Source: Sulfitobacter sp. 20_GPM-1509m
Lineage (GTDB): Bacteria; Pseudomonadota; Alphaproteobacteria; Rhodobacterales; Rhodobacteraceae
Reading direction: 5' to 3'
Length of the DNA: 64,000 nt
Assembly: GCF_000620505.1 (NCBI RefSeq)
Contig: NZ_JIBC01000005.1
Location: forward strand, 1-64,000
Below the pieces are notes generated by a model. The model had not been told where the DNA came from. It ran no database searches and was given only the letters and a program-made list of their open reading frames with translations. Position numbers and translations under genes: made by a program. This document shows, piece by piece, positions 13,077-21,132 of the stretch. Within the stretch, counting starts at the first letter, position 1; each line of letters opens with the position of its first letter.

Positions 13077-13403
13077 ATGATCTGGACAATCTTCATGCTC
13101 TTGCGGGCCACGCCCCACTGGCTGGGCCACACCATCACGGAACGCGACAGCATCGCAGCCGACTGTCTGGCGCAGGCGGGCCTGGGCGATCAGGTTTCGA
13201 TGCGTTTCTATGACGCCGAGGCGTTTTCGGGCACCTGCTCGGACGTGGCGGTGTTCGAGACCCGCGATCTGCGGGCCTACTACTTTGTCGTCGAACGGCT
13301 GCGCAACACACCCCTGTTCGGCAAGCCCTACTTTGATGTCATCGACATTATTCCTGCGCTGGAAAACGGCCATCAGACCTTTCAACGAGAGGCCAGCGCA
13401 TGA
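13077..13403 (+). CDS. darcynin-like small protein
   Basis: The protein is about 108 aa, soluble, and starts MIWTIFMLLRATPHWLG. It resembles the darcynin family (about 100-aa alpha/beta proteins of unknown function, often beside oxidoreductases). The ATG at 13077 follows AAAGGA; an in-frame ATG at 13041 would overlap the operator region. Its stop overlaps the start of the next SDR gene by 4 bp (ATGA), so the two are co-translated. The divergent TetR regulator probably controls it. The family name is from memory of the sequence pattern. Confidence 0.65.
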   Translation: MIWTIFMLLRATPHWLGHTITERDSIAADCLAQAGLGDQVSMRFYDAEAFSGTCSDVAVFETRDLRAYYFVVERLRNTPLFGKPYFDVIDIIPALENGHQTFQREASA

Positions 13404-14149
13404 GCAACGCGTTGGCAGGCCGTCGCGCGTTGGTCACCGGCGGAGCGCGGGGGATCGGTCTGGAACTGTCCCTCCAGTTGATCGCGCAAGGCTGCGCGGT
13501 TGTCGCCGTGGGGCGCAACATGCAGCATCTGGACGCTTTGAAATCGGAGGGCGGGCCAAATGTCATCACGGTGCAGGCCGATCTGTCCCGACAGGCAGAG
13601 ATCGACAGGCTGATCGCGCAGATCGCGGCAGAGCATCGCGACCTCAGCATCCTGATCAACAATGCGGGCCTCCAGCAGGAGATGAACCTGTTTGCCGATC
13701 CCGTCGGGACGTCCATCGCCTCTGCCCGTCAGGAGATCGCGCTGAATCTGGACGGGCTGGTCAGCCTGACCCTGGGAGTGCTGCCAACTCTTGCGGCCCA
13801 GAACAGATCAGCCATCGTCAACATCAGCTCGGGGCTTGCCATCTCCCCCAAGGCTGCATCGCCGGTATATTGCGCCACCAAGGCCGCCACGCGCGCGTTC
13901 AGCCAGGCGTTGCGTTATCAATGCGAAGACAACGCCCCGCATATCATGGTGACCGAGGCGATCATGGCGCTGGTGGACACAGATATGACCGCAGGACGCG
14001 GATCGGGGAAAATCACGGCCCACCGCGCTGCAACCGAGGTGATCGCCGGGCTGGCACGTGGACAGCCCGAGGTCTGGGTCGGCAAGGCCAAGATGCTGCG
14101 TGTTCTGAACCGCCTGCTGCCCTCGGTCGCGGCACGGATCATGCGCTAG
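13400..14149 (+). CDS. SDR-family NAD(P)-dependent oxidoreductase (DltE-like)
   Basis: The protein is 249 aa, a classical short-chain dehydrogenase. The nucleotide-binding TGGARGIGL is at about residues 14-22, NNAG at about 89-92, the catalytic Ser in NISSG, and YxxxK in VYCATKAA (about 153-158). The motif reads YCATK, so the catalytic Tyr and Lys are present. It is translationally coupled to the darcynin-like gene upstream and lies under the same TetR-type control. The substrate is unknown. Confidence 0.88.
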   Translation: MSNALAGRRALVTGGARGIGLELSLQLIAQGCAVVAVGRNMQHLDALKSEGGPNVITVQADLSRQAEIDRLIAQIAAEHRDLSILINNAGLQQEMNLFADPVGTSIASARQEIALNLDGLVSLTLGVLPTLAAQNRSAIVNISSGLAISPKAASPVYCATKAATRAFSQALRYQCEDNAPHIMVTEAIMALVDTDMTAGRGSGKITAHRAATEVIAGLARGQPEVWVGKAKMLRVLNRLLPSVAARIMR

Positions 14150-14179
14150 GGGCGCCCTGTCACGGGCACCCCAGAGATG

Positions 14180-15025
14180 TCAGGCCAGCGCTTCAGACAC
14201 CGATGTCGACAGCGGCGTGGTGGGCCGTCCGATCAGGTCCGACAGATCCTTGCCGTCATGGAACAGTGCGCCCTGCGACGCATCGACATCAAAGCTTGCC
14301 AAAGCGCCCGCAAATCCCTCGGGCAGGCCGACAGACACCAGAACCTTGGCATATTCATCCTGTGGCAGGTTCTGATAGGGGATCGTCTTTCCCGTCTGCG
14401 CGCTGATCTCTGCGGCCAGATCGCTGAGCGTATAGGCGGCGTCGCCCGCCAGTTCATAGGTCTTGCCCACGTGATCACCTGCCGTCAGCACCGCGACGGC
14501 CGCATCGGCATAATCCGCACGTGCGGCCGAGCTGATACGTCCGTCACCCGCAGAGCCGACCAACGCACCCGCCTGCACGGCCCCCGGCACGGACCCGGTG
14601 TAATTCTCGGTATACCAACCATTGCGCAGGATCGTGTATGTCAGGCCCGAGGCTTTGATCAGCGCCTCGGTCTCGCGGTGTTCGACCGCCAGCGACATGG
14701 GCGAGGTATCGGCCCGCAGCAGGCTGGTATAGACAATGTGTCCCACGCCCGCTGATTTCGCCGCTTCGATCACCGCACGATGCTGGGCTGTGCGCTGGCC
14801 AATCTCGTTGCCGGAAATCAACAGCAGCGTGTCCACACCCGCCAGTGCGGGGGCCAGTGTTTCGGGCGCATCGTAATCCGCCTCGCGCGCGGTCACACCC
14901 AGATCGGCGGCTTTTTCGGGGCTGCGCGCCAGCGCGATGATGTCGCCCGCTTCCAACTTGTCCTTGAGGCCTGCAATGACCAATCGGCCCAGCTGTCCGG
15001 TGGCGCCTGTTACTGCAACTGTCAT
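14180..15025 (-). CDS. NmrA-type NAD(P)H quinone oxidoreductase (QorB-like)
   Basis: The protein is 281 aa, an atypical SDR of the NmrA/QorB (YtfG) type. The Rossmann motif VTGATGQLGRLV is at residues 5-16, followed by the VEHRETE and LRNGWYTEN segments characteristic of QorB. These enzymes reduce small quinones with NADPH. It is divergent from an HxlR regulator with palindromic sites between, the same arrangement as E. coli ytfG-ytfH (qorB-qorR). The stress that induces it is probably quinone or electrophile exposure, by analogy. Confidence 0.87.
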   Translation of the reverse strand: MTVAVTGATGQLGRLVIAGLKDKLEAGDIIALARSPEKAADLGVTAREADYDAPETLAPALAGVDTLLLISGNEIGQRTAQHRAVIEAAKSAGVGHIVYTSLLRADTSPMSLAVEHRETEALIKASGLTYTILRNGWYTENYTGSVPGAVQAGALVGSAGDGRISSAARADYADAAVAVLTAGDHVGKTYELAGDAAYTLSDLAAEISAQTGKTIPYQNLPQDEYAKVLVSVGLPEGFAGALASFDVDASQGALFHDGKDLSDLIGRPTTPLSTSVSEALA

Positions 15026-15075
15026 GGGATCGTCCTTTCAAAACGTCATGTTCTGCCAAAAGAGCTAGACCCTTT

Positions 15076-15110
15076 ACTTACGAATGGTAAGTACGTACAA
15101 AAATGTAAGT
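15076..15110. promoter_or_regulatory. putative HxlR/QorR operator
   Basis: ACTTAC-N5-GTAAGT (15076-15092) is a perfect 6+6 inverted repeat. GTACGTAC follows at 15091-15098 and a further GTAAGT half-site at 15105-15110. All lie in the 113-bp gap between the divergent qorB-like and hxlR-like genes and would overlap both promoters. Confidence 0.65.
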
Positions 15111-15138
15111 GACAAATTTCTGACCTGCGGAGCCATCC

Positions 15139-15543
15139 ATGACCGAACATCCCCCTGCCCTGACGCCCGAGCCGCTGTCGGACCGTGTCCGGCGCGGCGA
15201 TCTGATGGCAGCGCAATGTCCCTCGCGCGATGTGCTGAAACATGTGACCAGCCGCTGGGGCGTGCTGGCGCTGATGGCGCTTGAGGACGGCACGCTGCGT
15301 TTCAGCGCCCTGCGCCAGCAGATCGGCGGCGTCAGCGAGCGGATGCTGGCCCAAACCCTGCAAGCCCTGACCGCCGACGGCTTTGTCAACCGCGTGTCCT
15401 TTGACGTGGTGCCGCCGCATGTGGAATACAGCCTGTCTCCACTGGGCCGAGAGGTGGCGGAAAAGGTGCGCAGACTGGCCGACTGGATCGAAGTGTCGAT
15501 GCCGCGCATTGCAGAGGCCCAACAGGCACGCGCCCAGAGTTAA
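15139..15543 (+). CDS. HxlR-family transcriptional regulator (QorR/YtfH-like)
   Basis: The protein is 134 aa, a single winged-helix HxlR domain. Residues about 30-115 include HVTSRWGVLALMAL, LRQQIGGVSERMLAQTLQAL and VEYSLSPLGREV, the usual family blocks. A conserved N-terminal cysteine (CPSRDV, Cys about 30) matches the redox- or quinone-sensing Cys of QorR/YodB-type regulators. It is divergent from a QorB-like gene; it probably represses that gene and itself until the cysteine is modified. Confidence 0.88.
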   Translation: MTEHPPALTPEPLSDRVRRGDLMAAQCPSRDVLKHVTSRWGVLALMALEDGTLRFSALRQQIGGVSERMLAQTLQALTADGFVNRVSFDVVPPHVEYSLSPLGREVAEKVRRLADWIEVSMPRIAEAQQARAQS

Positions 15544-15550
15544 ACCAACG

Positions 15551-16123
15551 TTAAGCCTCGGGGGTCCACTCGGGCTTGATCGTGATCGGCGTCCCGTCCG
15601 GCGTGCGCGCCCAGATCTCGCGCATTTCACTGTTGGTCACAGCAATGCAGCCGTCCGTCCAGTTCATCAGCAGATGCAGCGGCCCGATGGCACCCCATCC
15701 GTTCGGCAATCCGTGGATCATGATATTACCGCCGGGATCGTACCCACCCTGCGCCGCACGCACCTGATCGGCGGCATCGGGATAAGAGATATGCAAGCTG
15801 AGGTGCGCCACCGACTGCGGATTGCGCCAGTCAATCCGGTATTCACCCTCCGGCGTACGCTCGTCCCCTTCGCTTTGCTTGGGCCCACCGTCCCAGCGTG
15901 CACCCATGGCGATATCATAGGATTGCAGCACTCTGCCGTCCTGCATCAGGTAAAGCCTTCTGTCGGCCTTTGAGACGATGAGGTGATCCGCCAACAGCGC
16001 GTCCGCAGCCTGCAACGGCGGCTCTGCCAGAGAAATCCGCGCCATCACCTTGGTGTAGCCCAGCACCGCGACGCCCATCAGCGCCACCATCAGAAGAACG
16101 CGAAAAAACCAGCGACGTTTCAA
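15551..16123 (-). CDS. L,D-transpeptidase (YkuD) with N-terminal anchor
   Basis: The protein is about 190 aa. An N-terminal transmembrane or signal segment (about residues 5-25) is followed by a YkuD catalytic domain with the signature IMIHGLPN...TDGCIAVTNSEM, where His and Cys are the catalytic residues. Such enzymes make 3-3 cross-links or attach proteins to peptidoglycan. I prefer the TTG start at 16123 because GAGGGAT lies 5-10 bases before it and it gives a compact positively charged N-terminus; a start at 16177 is possible. It converges on hxlR with 7 bp between stops. Confidence 0.85.
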   Translation of the reverse strand: MKRRWFFRVLLMVALMGVAVLGYTKVMARISLAEPPLQAADALLADHLIVSKADRRLYLMQDGRVLQSYDIAMGARWDGGPKQSEGDERTPEGEYRIDWRNPQSVAHLSLHISYPDAADQVRAAQGGYDPGGNIMIHGLPNGWGAIGPLHLLMNWTDGCIAVTNSEMREIWARTPDGTPITIKPEWTPEA

Positions 16124-16193
16124 TTGATATCCCTCACTCCAACACAGCAGGTTTACCAAACCCCGCCCCGGCATCAATCGCCATCACAAACAC

Positions 16194-16221
16194 AAAAGGG
16201 CGCCCGATGCGGGCGCCCCTT
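16194..16221 (-). terminator. terminator after clpB
   Basis: On the minus strand a 9-bp perfect stem (16210-16218 with 16198-16206) and 3-nt loop are followed by TTTTGTGTTTG. It lies just downstream of the clpB stop. Confidence 0.75.
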
Positions 16222-16239
16222 GCAGCTTCATTATGTGGT

Positions 16240-18855
16240 TCAGTGCACGACGGCATCATCCGGTCTGGGCCGGTTGGTGCCCGCAACCCGGTCACCGATG
16301 ATCAACCCCTCGCTGCCTGCTGTCACGGGAATGGAATCCCCATCCATCACGTCACCGGCCAGCAACATCTCGGCCAGCGGGTTTTGCAGCGTGTTCTGGA
16401 TCACCCGCTTCAACGGACGCGCCCCGAACACCGGATCATAGCCTTCGTCGGCCAGCCATTTGCGGGCGCTGTCGTCCAGATCCAGCGTGATCTTGCGCGC
16501 TTGCAGACGTTTCAGCAGGCGGGCCATCTGGATATCGACGATGCCATCCATGTTGTCACGGCTGAGGCGGTCAAAGATGATCGTCTCGTCCAGACGGTTC
16601 AGGAACTCGGGGCGGAAGTGCGCCCGCACCGCGTCCATCACATCGCGTTTGGCACCTGCCATGTCGCCGCCTTCGGGAAGCTGGCTCAGCGCCTGCGCCC
16701 CAAGGTTGCTGGTCAGGATGATCAGCGTCTGCTTGAAGTCGACCTTGCGGCCCTGACCATCGGTCAGCACACCATCATCCAGCACCTGCAACAGCACGTT
16801 GAACACATCCGGGTGCGCCTTTTCGACCTCGTCGAACAGCACCACCTGATAAGGCCTGCGCCGCACGGCTTCGGTCAGAACGCCACCTTCGTCATAGCCG
16901 ACATAGCCCGGAGGGGCACCGATCAAACGCGCGACGCTGTGTTTCTCCATGAACTCGGACATATCCAGACGCACCATGGCGTTGTCGTCGTCGAACATGA
17001 AGTTCGCCACGGCTTTGGTCAGCTCGGTTTTGCCGACGCCGGTTGGTCCAAGGAACAGGAAACTGCCCAAGGGACGGTTTTCGTCGTTCAGACCGGCCCG
17101 CGCACGGCGCACCGCGTTGGCCACCGCATGTACGGCGCTGTCTTGGCCCACCACACGGCTGTGCAACTGCTCTTCCATGCGCAACAGCTTGTCCCGCTCG
17201 CCTTCCAGCATCCGCGAGGTCGGGATACCGGTCCAGCGTTCAACGACGCTGGCGATCTGCTCGGGGCGCACGGTGTCGGCGGTCTTGGCATCCGCCTCGG
17301 TCGCGTCCAGCGTTTCAAGCTGACGCTCCAGCTGCGGGATCACGCCATAGGACAGCTCACCGGCTTTCGCCAGATTGCCCTCACGCTTGGCGATGTCCAG
17401 ATCGGCACGGGCGCGGTCCAGTTGCTCCTTGATGCCCTGCGCCGAGGCGATGGCGTCGCGGTTGGTCTGCCATTGCGCCGTCATTTCGGCACTGCGATCC
17501 TGCAGGTCGGCCAGATCTTTTTCCAGGGCTCCCAGACGGTCCTTGCTGGCCGTGTCATCCTCGGCGCGCAAGGCTTCGGCCTCGATCTGCAATTGCAGGA
17601 TCTGACGGTCGATGGCGTCCAGCTCTTCGGGCTTGCTGTCCACCTCCATGCGCAGCCGACTGGCGGCTTCGTCCACAAGGTCGATGGCCTTGTCCGGCAG
17701 GAAACGGTCGGTGATATAACGATGGCTGAGTGTAGCCGCTGCAACCAGCGCGCTGTCACTGACACGCACCCCGTGGTGCAATTCGTATTTCTCCTTGATG
17801 CCGCGCAAAATGCTGATCGTATCCTCGACTGTGGGCTCCTGCACCATCACGGGCTGGAACCGGCGGGCCAAAGCCGCGTCTTTCTCGACATATTTGCGGT
17901 ATTCATCCAGCGTGGTCGCACCAATACAGTGCAGTTCGCCCCGCGCCAGCGCCGGTTTGATCAGGTTCGCCGCATCCATGGCACCGTCAGCCTTGCCCGC
18001 GCCCACAAGCGTGTGCATCTCATCGATGAACAGAATGATCTCGCCCGCGGCATCCGTCACTTCGTTAAGAACCGCCTTCAGACGTTCCTCGAACTCGCCA
18101 CGGTATTTCGCACCGGCAATCAGCGCGCCCATGTCCAGCGCCAGCAGTTTCTTGTTGCGCAGGCTTTCGGGCACATCGCCGTTGATGATGCGCAAGGCCA
18201 AGCCTTCGGCAATCGCGGTTTTACCCACGCCCGGCTCCCCAATCAGAACGGGGTTGTTCTTGGTCCGACGGCTCAGCACCTGCATCGTGCGGCGGATTTC
18301 CTCGTCGCGGCCGATGATCGGGTCGATCTTGCCCTGTTCGGCGCGTTCGGTCAGGTCGGCGCTGTATTTCTTCAGCGCCTCATAGCTGTCCTCTGCGCTG
18401 GCGGAATCGGCTGTGCGTCCCTTGCGAATGTCATTGATCGCGGAATTCAACGCCTGCGCGGTCACGGACCCCGCTTCCAGCGCCGTCTTGGCCCCGGATT
18501 TGACCATGCAAAGGGCCATCAGGATGCGTTCGACCGGCACGAAACTGTCGCCAGCCTTCTGGGCCAGAGCCTCGGCCTCGGCCAGAACCTTGGCAGTTGT
18601 GTTGTCCAGATAAACCTGTGCCGCATCGCCCGTGACGACGGGCATCTTGCCCAGCGACAGGGTCAGCGCCTCGGTCACGCGTGCGGGATTGCCGCCTGCA
18701 CGTGCGATCAGGTTGCTGGCCAACCCCTGTTCGTCATCCATCAATGCCTTGAGTATGTGCTCGGGCGCCAAACGCTGATGGCTTTCCCGTGTGGCGATCG
18801 TCTGCGCTGCTTGCACAAAGCCGCGCGACCGCTCCGTGAACTTGGACAAGTCCAT
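16240..18855 (-). CDS. clpB: ATP-dependent disaggregase ClpB
   Basis: The protein is 871 aa, the usual ClpB length. It has an N-terminal Clp repeat domain, a first AAA+ module with GEPGVGKT (near residue 207), a coiled-coil middle domain (about 400-525), and a second AAA+ module with GPTGVGKT (near 610). The C-terminal small domain has the RPLKRVIQ segment. With DnaK it extracts proteins from aggregates after heat or stress. The ATG at 18855 ([10 protein letters not shown]) has AAGGAGA 6 bases upstream and starts where the family starts; an in-frame ATG at 18912 is ignored. A possible heat-shock promoter lies at 18938-18968. Confidence 0.97.
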   Translation of the reverse strand: MDLSKFTERSRGFVQAAQTIATRESHQRLAPEHILKALMDDEQGLASNLIARAGGNPARVTEALTLSLGKMPVVTGDAAQVYLDNTTAKVLAEAEALAQKAGDSFVPVERILMALCMVKSGAKTALEAGSVTAQALNSAINDIRKGRTADSASAEDSYEALKKYSADLTERAEQGKIDPIIGRDEEIRRTMQVLSRRTKNNPVLIGEPGVGKTAIAEGLALRIINGDVPESLRNKKLLALDMGALIAGAKYRGEFEERLKAVLNEVTDAAGEIILFIDEMHTLVGAGKADGAMDAANLIKPALARGELHCIGATTLDEYRKYVEKDAALARRFQPVMVQEPTVEDTISILRGIKEKYELHHGVRVSDSALVAAATLSHRYITDRFLPDKAIDLVDEAASRLRMEVDSKPEELDAIDRQILQLQIEAEALRAEDDTASKDRLGALEKDLADLQDRSAEMTAQWQTNRDAIASAQGIKEQLDRARADLDIAKREGNLAKAGELSYGVIPQLERQLETLDATEADAKTADTVRPEQIASVVERWTGIPTSRMLEGERDKLLRMEEQLHSRVVGQDSAVHAVANAVRRARAGLNDENRPLGSFLFLGPTGVGKTELTKAVANFMFDDDNAMVRLDMSEFMEKHSVARLIGAPPGYVGYDEGGVLTEAVRRRPYQVVLFDEVEKAHPDVFNVLLQVLDDGVLTDGQGRKVDFKQTLIILTSNLGAQALSQLPEGGDMAGAKRDVMDAVRAHFRPEFLNRLDETIIFDRLSRDNMDGIVDIQMARLLKRLQARKITLDLDDSARKWLADEGYDPVFGARPLKRVIQNTLQNPLAEMLLAGDVMDGDSIPVTAGSEGLIIGDRVAGTNRPRPDDAVVH

Positions 18856-18937
18856 AGATAGTCTCCTTTTCAAAAGCGCCCTGATGATATCGCGCGCCTG
18901 AATTTGCAGCACACACGACGGTGAAGGGCCTTGATCA

Positions 18938-18968
18938 CTAGGTGGGCTCTGGCAGCTTCGGGTTCAAG
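18938..18968 (-). promoter_or_regulatory. candidate RpoH-type promoter of clpB
   Basis: The minus strand reads CTTGAA, 16 bp, then CCCACCTA, close to the sigma32-type pattern CTTGAA...CCCCATnT. It lies about 85 bp upstream of the clpB start. It is weakly supported: chosen because clpB is a heat-shock gene and the motif stands alone. Confidence 0.35.
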
Positions 18969-19227
18969 ATTTCAATCGCCACAATCTGTCTCTTTCGACG
19001 CTAAGACAGGGTTTCCTTGCCCCGAGGCCAATCGGCCGCCGTCGACTGGCAGATTGCACAGACAGGCCGGTGTGATTCGGGCCAAAAGCGGGCAACTCTC
19101 CCATAGGGTGCAATTCCCTCATAAAAAATCGTTAAAAATCAATGTGTCAAAAAATCGTTAACTAAATTTGAAACCGTAGAAGCATGTCAAACGTTTATTA
19201 TGCAGACGACAACAAATAGGTGTCAAA
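18969..19227. other. intergenic stretch between clpB and a small ORF
   Basis: Together with the promoter region this makes a 372-bp gap (18856-19227). A short plus-strand ORF (18931-19161) has no ribosome binding site or recognisable product. The last 100 bases are AT-rich and contain repeated AAAAATCGTTAA words (about 19125-19160), likely the promoter area of the gene at 19228. Confidence 0.5.
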
Positions 19228-19545
19228 ATGCAACAGTATCCCGTTGAGTTGAACAGTGTGATCTACAACGCGACGACACAAAGCTTCGAAGCTCTGGTCA
19301 CGGTACATGCACCACAGGGCGCGCGCAAATATGCCTGCGCAATTGATGCGCCGATCACCATGACCTATTCCGACGCGGCCTCTGGCCTCGCCACGCAGGC
19401 GCTGCGGCGCCATGCCGGGCGCGGCGGGTTGTCGTCTTCCACCGCTCTTGCCGCCGCCCAGGCCCGCGCCCGCTCCGGCGCGACCAAGGTGCGCCGCAAG
19501 CTTTCGATGGACCCCATTGCCATGTTGCGACGCCTCGCAGCATAG
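19228..19545 (+). CDS. hypothetical 105-aa protein
   Basis: I do not recognise this protein. It has 105 aa: a beta-rich first half (MQQYPVELNSVIYNATTQSF to about residue 55) and an alanine- and arginine-rich basic tail that is probably helical. It has no signal or membrane segment. The ATG follows an AT-rich region; codon use matches the neighbours. A strong terminator 97 bp downstream closes it as a single-gene unit between clpB and pyrF. The first half resembles small conserved Rhodobacteraceae orphans, but I cannot assign a family. Confidence 0.65.
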   Translation: MQQYPVELNSVIYNATTQSFEALVTVHAPQGARKYACAIDAPITMTYSDAASGLATQALRRHAGRGGLSSSTALAAAQARARSGATKVRRKLSMDPIAMLRRLAA

Positions 19546-19641
19546 CATCGCGGCACATTCTGAAGGTCGTTTCTGTCCCCGATCCTTCATGACGCCGCAC
19601 AACCAGAGACACGTGCCTGCCTGCTAGGTCTCTGATGCTCT

Positions 19642-19680
19642 GCCCGGATGTGCCCCTGTGCCATCCGGGCGTTTTTTTTG
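19642..19680 (+). terminator. strong intrinsic terminator
   Basis: A 9-bp perfect stem (19642-19650 with 19662-19670) and 11-nt loop are followed by eight T. It ends the transcript of the 105-aa ORF before pyrF. Confidence 0.85.
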
Positions 19681-19760
19681 CCCATAGCCCCACCGCACCC
19701 CGGACTTGCCGCAACAGGCCCATTCGCGCTAAGCGCATGCCAGCGCAAAGGAGCCCGCAC

Positions 19761-20459
19761 ATGACCCATTCCCCAAATGACCGCCTGATCGTTGCCCTTG
19801 ATGTTCCCAATGCTGTTGCCGGTTTGAAACTGGCCGAGGATCTGGGCGATGCTGTCACCTTTTACAAAATCGGACTGGGGATGCTGACCGGCGGCGGGCT
19901 GGCCCTGGCCAACGAGTTGAAGCAGGAACAGGGCAAGCGCATCTTTCTGGATATGAAACTGTTCGACATCGGTGCCACGGTCGAGGCAGCGGTGCGCGGG
20001 CTGGCGCAGTTCGATCTGGATTTCCTGACCGTGCACGGCGACCCCCACGTGGTCCGTGCCGCCAAGGAGGGGGCTGCAGGGTCAAACATGAAAATCCTCG
20101 CCGTCACCATCCTGACCTCACTGGACCGCGCCGATCTGGATGCCTGCCTGATCAAGGACGGGGCCACCGCCGATCTGGTGGTCGAACGCGCAAGCCGCGC
20201 CTTTGACGCGGGGGCCGACGGCATCATCGCCTCGCCGCAAGAGGCCGCGATGATCCGCGCCCTGCCCGAGGCCGCGAACCGCCTGATCGTCACCCCTGGC
20301 GTGCGCCCTGCAGGGGCTGATCTGGGCGATCAGAAACGGGTGGCGACACCGGCGCAGGCCATCACCGACGGCGCGGATCACATCGTCGTCGGACGCCCGA
20401 TCTGGGCTGCTGCCAACCCCACACAGGCAGCAAAAGACATCCTCGCCAGCCTGCCCTGA
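19761..20459 (+). CDS. pyrF: orotidine 5'-phosphate decarboxylase
   Basis: The protein is 232 aa, the standard length. It decarboxylates OMP to UMP, the last step of de novo pyrimidine synthesis. The catalytic DxKxxD motif is seen in FLDMKLFDIG (about residues 59-68), with IVALDVP near the start and VTPGVRP and DHIVVGRPI for phosphate binding near the end. The ATG at 19761 is preceded by AAAGGAG. It stands alone between two terminators, so it has its own promoter. Confidence 0.96.
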   Translation: MTHSPNDRLIVALDVPNAVAGLKLAEDLGDAVTFYKIGLGMLTGGGLALANELKQEQGKRIFLDMKLFDIGATVEAAVRGLAQFDLDFLTVHGDPHVVRAAKEGAAGSNMKILAVTILTSLDRADLDACLIKDGATADLVVERASRAFDAGADGIIASPQEAAMIRALPEAANRLIVTPGVRPAGADLGDQKRVATPAQAITDGADHIVVGRPIWAAANPTQAAKDILASLP

Positions 20460-20559
20460 TCGCACAGGATGTGGGAAAATTGGCACAGGCCACCGCATAT
20501 AGGTTGGGTCTGGATTTCCTTACTCGCCTGAAAGGCGAAATTCGGCTATGTTAAAAGAC

Positions 20560-20638
20560 AGGTGATACTCCCCGACGAACTGGTTCTTCCTGAAGTTCGT
20601 CACCTCCCCCCGCTTGTTTTGCGGGGGGTCTTTCTTTT
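20560..20638 (+). ncRNA. small RNA resembling alpha-r8 / MmgR (suhB RNA family)
   Basis: The segment has two hairpins. The first has an 8-bp perfect stem (20574-20581 with 20594-20601) and a pyrimidine-rich loop GGTTCTTCCTGA. The second is a Rho-independent terminator with an 8-bp G/C stem (20606-20613 with 20621-20628) and T-rich tail. CACCTCCCC between and within the stems is an anti-Shine-Dalgarno-like seed. The pattern of an ACTCCCC start, TTCTTCC loop and CACCTCCC before the terminator matches my recollection of the alphaproteobacterial alpha-r8 sRNAs. A weak -10 (TATGTT, 20547-20552) suggests a start near 20560. Family membership is an inference. Confidence 0.65.
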
Positions 20639-20652
20639 GAAAGCACCGGATT

Positions 20653-21081
20653 TCAAACCGCAAAATCATCCCCAGACACGCCCGACAGATACAGCGCCAG
20701 CCGGGTCTGAAAGTGCGGAACCGCCTTGGGATGGGCAATAAACATCTGCGGCGCCATCAGTTGCCAGCTTTGGCCTTCGTCCCCCAAAACGATCTGAGAC
20801 GCGACTTCCTCGGGCAAATGTCCGGCAAAAAACCATTTGTCGCCACCTCCTTCGGTAAACCGCTTCCCCCAGGTCACCACCGGCACGGGCACCACCAACC
20901 CCAGTTCCTCGCGTGTCTCGCGCAAGGCGCAGGCCAAAGGCGTTTCATCCCCCTCGCGTCCGCCGCCAGGCAGGTCAAGATAGTCAGGCCATGGAATCCC
21001 CGCGATGTCATCGCGCCGGATCACCGCCACCCGCGTGCCAATAAAAAGCGCCAGCTTGGCGCCTGCAAATGGCATGTTCAT
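20653..21081 (-). CDS. Nudix hydrolase
   Basis: The protein is 142 aa. A complete Nudix box spans G40 to L62 (G-x5-E-x7-RE-x2-EE-x-G), with E55, E58 and E59 as metal ligands. The preceding YLDLPGGG is typical of MutT-like pyrophosphohydrolases of nucleotides. It is divergent from dinB with 51 bp between, which could hint at a shared nucleotide-pool/DNA-damage role, but the substrate cannot be read from sequence. A start at 21075 is equally possible. Confidence 0.9.
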   Translation of the reverse strand: MNMPFAGAKLALFIGTRVAVIRRDDIAGIPWPDYLDLPGGGREGDETPLACALRETREELGLVVPVPVVTWGKRFTEGGGDKWFFAGHLPEEVASQIVLGDEGQSWQLMAPQMFIAHPKAVPHFQTRLALYLSGVSGDDFAV

Positions 21082-21132
21082 TTCCGCATCCCCGCGCTAG
21101 ACTGATCCCCACTCTAGCACAGATGCAAAGCC

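Noticed and set aside
16207-18861. An 884-codon plus-strand ORF opposite clpB
   Set aside because: It is the antisense shadow of clpB. High third-position GC keeps the opposite strand open; its protein is Gln/His/Arg-rich without any domain.
18931-19161. A 76-codon plus-strand ORF upstream of the orphan gene
   Set aside because: No ribosome binding site, mixed composition, and it overlaps the candidate clpB promoter.
20520-20738. A 72-codon minus-strand ORF across the small RNA
   Set aside because: It covers the terminator hairpin and the Nudix 3' end in another frame; no ribosome binding site.
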